NCBI GenBank assembly: GCA_041621405.1
Contig: JBFKAV010000068.1
Coordinates: 1-18,179, forward strand
Length of the DNA stretch: 18,179 nt
Source: JBFKAV01 sp041621405
GTDB taxonomy: Bacteria > Pseudomonadota > Alphaproteobacteria > Rhodobacterales > Rhodobacteraceae
Reading direction: 5' to 3'
In this document: piece by piece, positions 13,873 through 18,179 of the stretch
Layout of the letters: each line of letters begins with the position of its first letter
How positions within the stretch are numbered: position 1 is the first letter of the stretch
The notes under the pieces: model-generated
The model's input: the letters and a program-made list of their open reading frames with translations, nothing else
Databases searched by the model: none
Told to the model about the DNA's origin: nothing
Translations under genes and position numbers: made by a program

Positions 13873-15768
13873 TCAGTCGGCCCATTCCCAGGGCCGGGTG
13901 AATTCGCCGAGCGTCTTCGCCAGCGCCTCCTCATCCACAGCCCCGATGCGCTCCAGCCGGGCGACGAGGCCCTTCGTCTTGTGCTCGTAGACCTCGACCA
14001 CACGCGCGTTGAACCCGGCCTCCTCCAGCACTTCGGCATAGACCCGGCCGACGGCGAGCTTCCTGAGCTCGTTCTTCAGGATCTTGCCCACGGCGGTCTT
14101 CGGCAGCTCCGGCACCACCTCGACGTGCTTGGGGATCGCCGCGCGCTCGCGGATGTGCTGCTTGGCGTAGTCCATCAGCGCCTCGGACGTCACCTCGCCG
14201 CCTTTCACCAATTCGACATAGGCGCAGGGCAGCTCGCCCGCGAAGGCATCCGGCTGGCCGATCGCCCCGACGAAGGCCACTGCCGGATGCGCGACCAGCG
14301 CGTCCTCGATCTCGGCGGGATCGATGTTGTGACCGCCGCGTATGATCAGGTCCTTGGCGCGGCCGGTGATCCAGAGGTAGCCGTCGGCGTCGAGCCGGCC
14401 CAGATCGCCGGTGCGCAGGTAGCGCAGCTCGGCGAAGAGGTTCTTGTTCTTGTCGGCCTCGTGATAGGTGTGCCTCTCGAAGACGCCGGGATTGGCGATA
14501 CAGATCTCGCCCACCTCGTCGACGCCGCATTGCTTCACGACCTCGCCCCCGCCGTCGAGCTGAAGGATCCTGACGTCGGTGTAGGGCATCGGGATGCCGA
14601 CCGAGCCCACCTTCTTGATCCCGTCCATCGGGTTGCAGGAGACCAGGCAGGTGGCCTCGGTCAGGCCGTAGCCTTCGGAGATCTCGACACCGGTCGCCGC
14701 CTTGAAGCGGTTGTAGAGCTCGATCGGCAGCGGTGCCGATCCCGAGATCGCGGTCTTCAGCGTCGAGACGTCGGCATCGACCGGGCGCTGCATCAGGGCC
14801 GAGATCGCCGTTGGCACGGTGATCAGGAAGGTCACCTGCCAGCGCTCGATCAGCTTCCAGAAATTGTCGAACACACCCTCGCCGCGGTACCCGGCGGGGG
14901 TGGGCATGACCATGTGCGCGCCCGATGCGATGCAGGACATCAGGACCGGGTAGGCCGCGAAGACGTGAAAGAGCGGCAGCGGGCAGAACAGCACGTCGGT
15001 CTCGTCGAACAGGAGCCTGGCGCCGAGCCAGCCGTTGTAGACGATGCCCGAGACCCGGTGCTGCGCGACCTTCGGCATCCCCGTCGTGCCACCGGTGTGG
15101 AAATAGGCGGCGACGCGGTCGTCCTTGCGGTCCTCGAAGGTCAGCCGGTCGGCCGGCATCTTCGCGCATTCGGCGTTGAAGTCGTAGACGTCGGCCCGGT
15201 GCTCGCGCGGGTTCTTCGGCCGCACCAGCGGCACGATCCAGCTCTTCGGCGGCGTGAGGTATCGGTTGAGGTCAACCTCGAGCACCGTCTTCACGTTCGG
15301 CGCGAACTGCACCGCCTCGGCGGCCTTCTGCGGCACGTCGGTCTTCGGGAAGGCCTTGAGCGTGACCAGCACCTTGGCCTTGGTCTCGCGCAGGATCGAA
15401 GAGATCTGCTCGGGCTCCAGGAGCGGGTTGATCGGGTTCACCACCCCTGCCACCGCGCCGCCCAGAAGCGCGATCGCGGTCTCGTTGCAGTTGGGCAAGA
15501 GGTAGGCCACCGTATCGTTCTCGCCCACGCCGAGCTTGCGGAACAGGTTCGCGGCCTGGGTCACGCGGCTCAGCACCTCGGCCCAGGTCAGCGTCACGGA
15601 CTTCGATCCGGGGTCGGAGAGGATCTGGAACGAGATCGCCGATCGGTTGCCCCACTTCTCCCGCGCGGCGGCGAGGAAGTCGTACATCGTCGACGGCACC
15701 TCGCGCTCGGCCCAGGGCATTTCGGCCTGTACGGCGTCGCGGTCGGCGTAGCTGCCAAATCGTCCCAT
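13873..15768 (-). CDS. AMP-forming acyl-CoA synthetase (long-chain fatty acid-CoA ligase-like)
   Basis: A 631-residue member of the ANL adenylating superfamily. The P-loop YFHTGGTTGMPKVAQH (222-237), YGLTEATC (367-374), the hinge region TGDLGRLDADGYLWITGRAKDLIIRGG (453-479) and the C-terminal lysine motif PKTAVGKILKNELR (K562) are all intact. These enzymes activate a carboxylic acid with ATP and then form the CoA thioester in the cytoplasm. At over 600 residues it is longer than most 500-560-residue family members, with extra residues at both ends; the substrate is not predictable beyond a fatty or other acyl acid. I chose the ATG at 15768 because GGAGGGAGGA lies just upstream; the open frame extends to 15957, into the ABC transporter gene. 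The 82-bp gap suggests co-transcription with that transporter. Confidence 0.9.
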   Translation of the reverse strand: MGRFGSYADRDAVQAEMPWAEREVPSTMYDFLAAAREKWGNRSAISFQILSDPGSKSVTLTWAEVLSRVTQAANLFRKLGVGENDTVAYLLPNCNETAIALLGGAVAGVVNPINPLLEPEQISSILRETKAKVLVTLKAFPKTDVPQKAAEAVQFAPNVKTVLEVDLNRYLTPPKSWIVPLVRPKNPREHRADVYDFNAECAKMPADRLTFEDRKDDRVAAYFHTGGTTGMPKVAQHRVSGIVYNGWLGARLLFDETDVLFCPLPLFHVFAAYPVLMSCIASGAHMVMPTPAGYRGEGVFDNFWKLIERWQVTFLITVPTAISALMQRPVDADVSTLKTAISGSAPLPIELYNRFKAATGVEISEGYGLTEATCLVSCNPMDGIKKVGSVGIPMPYTDVRILQLDGGGEVVKQCGVDEVGEICIANPGVFERHTYHEADKNKNLFAELRYLRTGDLGRLDADGYLWITGRAKDLIIRGGHNIDPAEIEDALVAHPAVAFVGAIGQPDAFAGELPCAYVELVKGGEVTSEALMDYAKQHIRERAAIPKHVEVVPELPKTAVGKILKNELRKLAVGRVYAEVLEEAGFNARVVEVYEHKTKGLVARLERIGAVDEEALAKTLGEFTRPWEWAD

Positions 15769-15850
15769 CGGGTCCTCCCTCCCGGCCGCCGCGGTGTCCC
15801 GGCGATTGCCACCGACAATGGGAGGAAAGCGGTCCGCGGGCAAGCGCGCG

Positions 15851-17644
15851 CTACTCGGCGGCGAGGCCCTCGGTGAACTGCAGCCGCGCAAGCCGCGCAT
15901 AGAGCCCGTCCTCGGCCACCAGCGTCTGGTGTGTGCCCTCGGCGACGATCCTGCCATGGTCGAAGACGAGGATCCGGTCGGCCCGCTTCACGGTGGCGAG
16001 CCGATGGGCGACGATCAGCGTGGTGCGCCCCGAGCTCATCGTCTCGATGGCATGCTGCACCGCACGCTCGCTCTCGGCGTCGAGCGCCGAGGTTGCCTCG
16101 TCGAGAAGCAGGATCGGCGCGTCGCGCAGGATCGCGCGGGCGATGGCGACGCGTTGCTTCTGGCCGCCCGAGAGCATCACGCCGCGCTCGCCCACATAGG
16201 TGTCGTAGCCTCGCGGCAGGGCGGAAAGGAAATCGTGCGCGGCGGCGGCCTTCGCCGCTTCCTCGACGTCGGCGTCGGTGCCTTCGGGCCGGCCAAAGCG
16301 GATGTTCTCGCGCGCGGTGGCGGCGAAGATCACCGGGTCCTGCGGCACCAGCGCGATCGCTTGGCGGAAGTCGGAGCGGGCCATCTCGCGCAGGTCGATG
16401 CCGTCGATCGTCACCCGGCCCTCCTGCGGATCGTAGAAGCGCAGGAGGAGCTGCAGGATCGTCGTCTTGCCGGCGCCCGACGGGCCGACCAGCGCCACCG
16501 TCTCGCCGTTGCGGATGGTGAAGCTCACCCCGTCCAGCGAGGCCTGTTCGGGACGCGAGGGATAGTGGAAGCGCACCGCCTCGAAGCCGACCTCGCCGCC
16601 GACCGGGTGCTGCAGGGGACGCGGGTGGGCCGGGTCCTGCACAGAGTCGGTGGCGTGCAGCAGCTCCACCAGCCGCTCGGTGGCGCCGGCGGCGCGTTGC
16701 AGTTCGCCCCAGATCTCCGACAGCGCCGCCACCGAGGAGGCCACCATCACCGCGTAGATGACGAACTGCACCAGCTCGCCCGGGGTCATGACGCCGGCAC
16801 GCACATCGCGCGCGCCGACCCAGAGCACGCCGACGACCCCGGCGAAGACGAGGAAGATCACGATCGCCGTCATCACCGAGCGGGTGACGACGCGCTTCAC
16901 CGAGGCGACGTAGCTTTTCTCGGTCACCCCGGCAAAGTCGTCCCGGCTCGCCGCCTCGTGGGTGTAGGCCTGCACCGTCTGCACCGAAAGCAGAGCCTCG
17001 GAGGCGTTGCCCGACGACGCTGCGATCCAGTCCTGCGTCTCCTTCGAGAGAACCCGCAGGCGACGGCCGAGAAGGACGATCGGCAGGATCACTGCCGGTA
17101 CGATCAGCAGGACAAGGCCGGAGAGCTTGCCGGAGGAGACCAGCATCAGCGCGAGGCCACCGAGGAACATCAGCGCGTTCCTGAGAAACCACGAGGCCGA
17201 GGAGCCGATCACCGACTGGATCAGGGTGGTATCGGTTGTGATCCGGCTCAGGACCTCGCCGGTCATGATCTTCTCGTAGAAGGCCGGGCTCATCCCCACC
17301 ATGCGGTCGAACACCGCCTTGCGGATGTCGGCCACCACCCGCTCGCCGAGCCGGCTGACGATGTAAAACCGGGTGGCCGAGCCCAGCGCGAAGAGCGCGG
17401 CGATGGCGAGCGCGGCGCCGAAATACTGATCGAGGAGCGCGGCATCCTCGGTGTTGAAGCCATCGACCACCCGGCGCACCGCCATCGGCAGCACCAGCGA
17501 GACGGCGGCGGTGAACATGAGCGCGACGACGGCGGCGATGGCCAGCCCGCGATAGGGCGCGACGAACGGCCAGAGCCCCGCCAGCGCCCCGATCCGCTTC
17601 GAGCCGTCGCGGTCTTCCTCGCTCACATTGGGCCGACGGGCCAT
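15851..17644 (-). CDS. MsbA-like ABC exporter half-transporter (fused permease and ATPase)
   Basis: A 597-residue type IV (ABCB-like) exporter. Residues about 20-320 carry six membrane helices, and about 350-597 form the ATP-binding domain. That domain has Walker A GPSGAGKTT (387-395), a Q-loop (PQDP, about 434), the signature LSGGQKQR (491-498), Walker B ILLLDEATSALD (511-522) and an H-loop histidine at about 547 (IVAHR). Such homodimeric exporters move lipids, drugs or glycolipid precursors out of the inner-membrane cytoplasmic leaflet. The ATG at 17644 is supported by AAGGAGG 6 nt upstream on the minus strand; an upstream ATG at 17695 lacks this and would add a Pro/Arg-rich tail. It lies just upstream of the acyl-CoA synthetase gene on the same strand, so the two may be linked in lipid metabolism, but nothing in the sequence proves it. 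Confidence 0.92.
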   Translation of the reverse strand: MARRPNVSEEDRDGSKRIGALAGLWPFVAPYRGLAIAAVVALMFTAAVSLVLPMAVRRVVDGFNTEDAALLDQYFGAALAIAALFALGSATRFYIVSRLGERVVADIRKAVFDRMVGMSPAFYEKIMTGEVLSRITTDTTLIQSVIGSSASWFLRNALMFLGGLALMLVSSGKLSGLVLLIVPAVILPIVLLGRRLRVLSKETQDWIAASSGNASEALLSVQTVQAYTHEAASRDDFAGVTEKSYVASVKRVVTRSVMTAIVIFLVFAGVVGVLWVGARDVRAGVMTPGELVQFVIYAVMVASSVAALSEIWGELQRAAGATERLVELLHATDSVQDPAHPRPLQHPVGGEVGFEAVRFHYPSRPEQASLDGVSFTIRNGETVALVGPSGAGKTTILQLLLRFYDPQEGRVTIDGIDLREMARSDFRQAIALVPQDPVIFAATARENIRFGRPEGTDADVEEAAKAAAAHDFLSALPRGYDTYVGERGVMLSGGQKQRVAIARAILRDAPILLLDEATSALDAESERAVQHAIETMSSGRTTLIVAHRLATVKRADRILVFDHGRIVAEGTHQTLVAEDGLYARLARLQFTEGLAAE

Positions 17645-17781
17645 GCCGCTCCTCCTTCGCCTGCCCCCTCTAGCGGGAGGGGCCGGGGCCGGCAAGCGAC
17701 CTCTGGTCCTGGGAGGTTGGAGCGGGGGATGGGAAGCATTGCCGGGCCCTTAAGCTGGAAGGCAAGTGCTCTGCATCCAGA

Positions 17782-17854
17782 TCACCGTTTATCATCGATG
17801 GTCTGGAGATACGTCTGGGCGACTTCTGCGGGCAGCCCGTCGGGAATAATGTGC
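17782..17854 (-). pseudogene. Possible C-terminal ORF remnant next to the tRNA-Gly fragment
   Basis: Reading the minus strand out of the tRNA-like fragment gives an open frame ending in IIPDGLPAEVAQTYLQTIDD and then KR and a TGA stop at 17782-17784. The composition is protein-like but the piece is only about 24 residues. It may be the tail of a gene cut off when an element integrated or was deleted, or coincidental open frame. Confidence 0.25.
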
Positions 17855-17901
17855 TGGAGCGGGTAGCGGGAATCGAACCCGCACCTGGAGCTTGGAAGGC
17901 T
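17855..17901 (-). repeat. tRNA-Gly 3'-half duplicate (candidate att site)
   Basis: 47 bp identical to 17992-18038, running from the CCA end of tRNA-Gly(TCC) through the T-arm and anticodon loop. Beyond 17901 the match stops and no tRNA 5' half can be folded, although a D-arm-like segment is present. A 3'-terminal tRNA copy next to the intact gene is typical of an integrative element attachment site. Confidence 0.75.
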
Positions 17902-17991
17902 ATCGTGCTACCTCCATGTAACCAATTCTCTTCAATGGCTTAGAGCGGCGTCTAGGCGGATTTTATCGGGAATCTGTCGGAAATGGTTTTG

Positions 17992-18065
17992 TGGAGCGGG
18001 TAGCGGGAATCGAACCCGCACCTGGAGCTTGGAAGGCTCTCATGATACCATTTCACCATACCCGC
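17992..18065 (-). tRNA. tRNA-Gly (anticodon TCC)
   Basis: The minus strand folds as a full cloverleaf of 74 nt including an encoded CCA. Acceptor GCGGGTA (18065-18059) pairs with TACCCGC (18002-17996). The anticodon loop CTTCCAA reads TCC, the T-arm carries GGTTCGATTCC, and the discriminator base is T followed by CCA (17994-17992). It decodes GGA/GGG glycine codons. The first anticodon-stem pair is a mismatch (A-C). A possible promoter, TTGACC (18106-18101) with TAGGTG (18083-18078) at 17 bp, lies upstream on the minus strand. Confidence 0.95.
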
Positions 18066-18077
18066 TCAGGCAAATAT

Positions 18078-18106
18078 CACCTATTTCATAGGTATTCCCG
18101 GGTCAA
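18078..18106 (-). promoter_or_regulatory. Possible promoter of tRNA-Gly
   Basis: On the minus strand TTGACC (18106-18101) and TAGGTG (18083-18078) are spaced by 17 bp and end 12 bp before the tRNA 5' end. The -35 match is good and the -10 is weak. A small hairpin ACCTAT-TTC-ATAGGT (18080-18094) lies in the same stretch. Confidence 0.35.
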
Positions 18107-18138
18107 GATCCGGGTGAGGATCAGCGCGTGAGATTACG

Positions 18139-18179
18139 ATGACCAAGTCACAAGTTGTGATCATCGGGGTGGGCGATGG
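18139..18179 (+). CDS. Possible start of a further gene, cut by the window end
   Basis: The last 41 bases encode MTKSQVVIIGVGDG: a short basic start, then a beta-strand and a glycine-rich turn. This is typical of the N-terminus of nucleotide-binding or PglD-like sugar-modifying proteins. There is no clear Shine-Dalgarno sequence, and 13 residues are too few to name a family. Confidence 0.35.
   Translation, partial: MTKSQVVIIGVGD

Noticed and set aside
13429..15876. 815-codon plus-strand ORF across the efflux gene start and the acyl-CoA synthetase
   Set aside because: It runs antisense to two genes with intact motifs, and its translation is low-complexity Arg/Gly/His-rich with no recognisable domain.
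15794..17866. 690-codon plus-strand ORF opposite the ABC exporter
   Set aside because: Antisense shadow of a gene with complete Walker A, signature and Walker B motifs; the translation has no recognisable domain.
1..18179. CRISPR array or other tandem repeat array
   Set aside because: I saw no regularly spaced repeats. The only long repeat is the single pair at the tRNA-Gly gene.

Overview
The window is GC-rich DNA, densely packed on both strands, with alphaproteobacterial character. It probably comes from the Rhodobacteraceae or a close relative. That guess rests on composition, Shine-Dalgarno style and gene content (ExoY-type sugar transferase, NodT-type outer-membrane lipoprotein, acyl-CoA synthetase next to an MsbA-like ABC exporter). 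No marker in the window fixes the species.

Positions 1-6098 (+) form one tight operon of nucleotide-sugar genes with ATGA overlaps or short gaps. In order they are: a phosphoheptose isomerase-like SIS protein (5' end outside the window), a fused heptose-1-phosphate nucleotidyltransferase/GmhB-like phosphatase, an NAD-dependent sugar epimerase/dehydratase, a short RmlC-like cupin, a GHMP-family heptose-7-phosphate kinase (HddA-like), a full RmlC-family epimerase, and a homoserine-dehydrogenase-like oxidoreductase with a SAF-like C-terminus. The isomerase, kinase, phosphatase and nucleotidyltransferase activities match the known route from sedoheptulose 7-phosphate to GDP-D-glycero-D-manno-heptose. 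The other four enzymes suggest that the activated heptose, or another sugar made alongside it, is modified further.

Positions 6103-9838 hold two divergent gene pairs. Each pair is a GMC-type flavoprotein dehydrogenase without its own signal peptide plus a small twin-arginine protein. This suggests two flavoenzymes carried to the periplasm by small Tat partners, as in the bacterial FAD glucose dehydrogenase and gluconate dehydrogenase complexes. About 0.7 kb of low-coding DNA follows, carrying palindromes and possible promoter elements. Next come an ExoY-like undecaprenyl-phosphate sugar-1-phosphate transferase, which would start assembly of a surface polysaccharide, and a strong intrinsic terminator at 11299-11330.

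Positions 11331-17644 look more like ordinary chromosome: a small two-helix membrane protein (+), then on the minus strand a NodT-family outer-membrane efflux lipoprotein, a long AMP-forming acyl-CoA synthetase and an MsbA-like ABC exporter.

Positions 17645-18179 contain an intact tRNA-Gly(TCC) gene (-). A 47-bp exact copy of its 3' half lies 137 bp away, like an attachment-site scar of a tRNA-targeting integrative element. The window ends in what may be the first codons of another gene.
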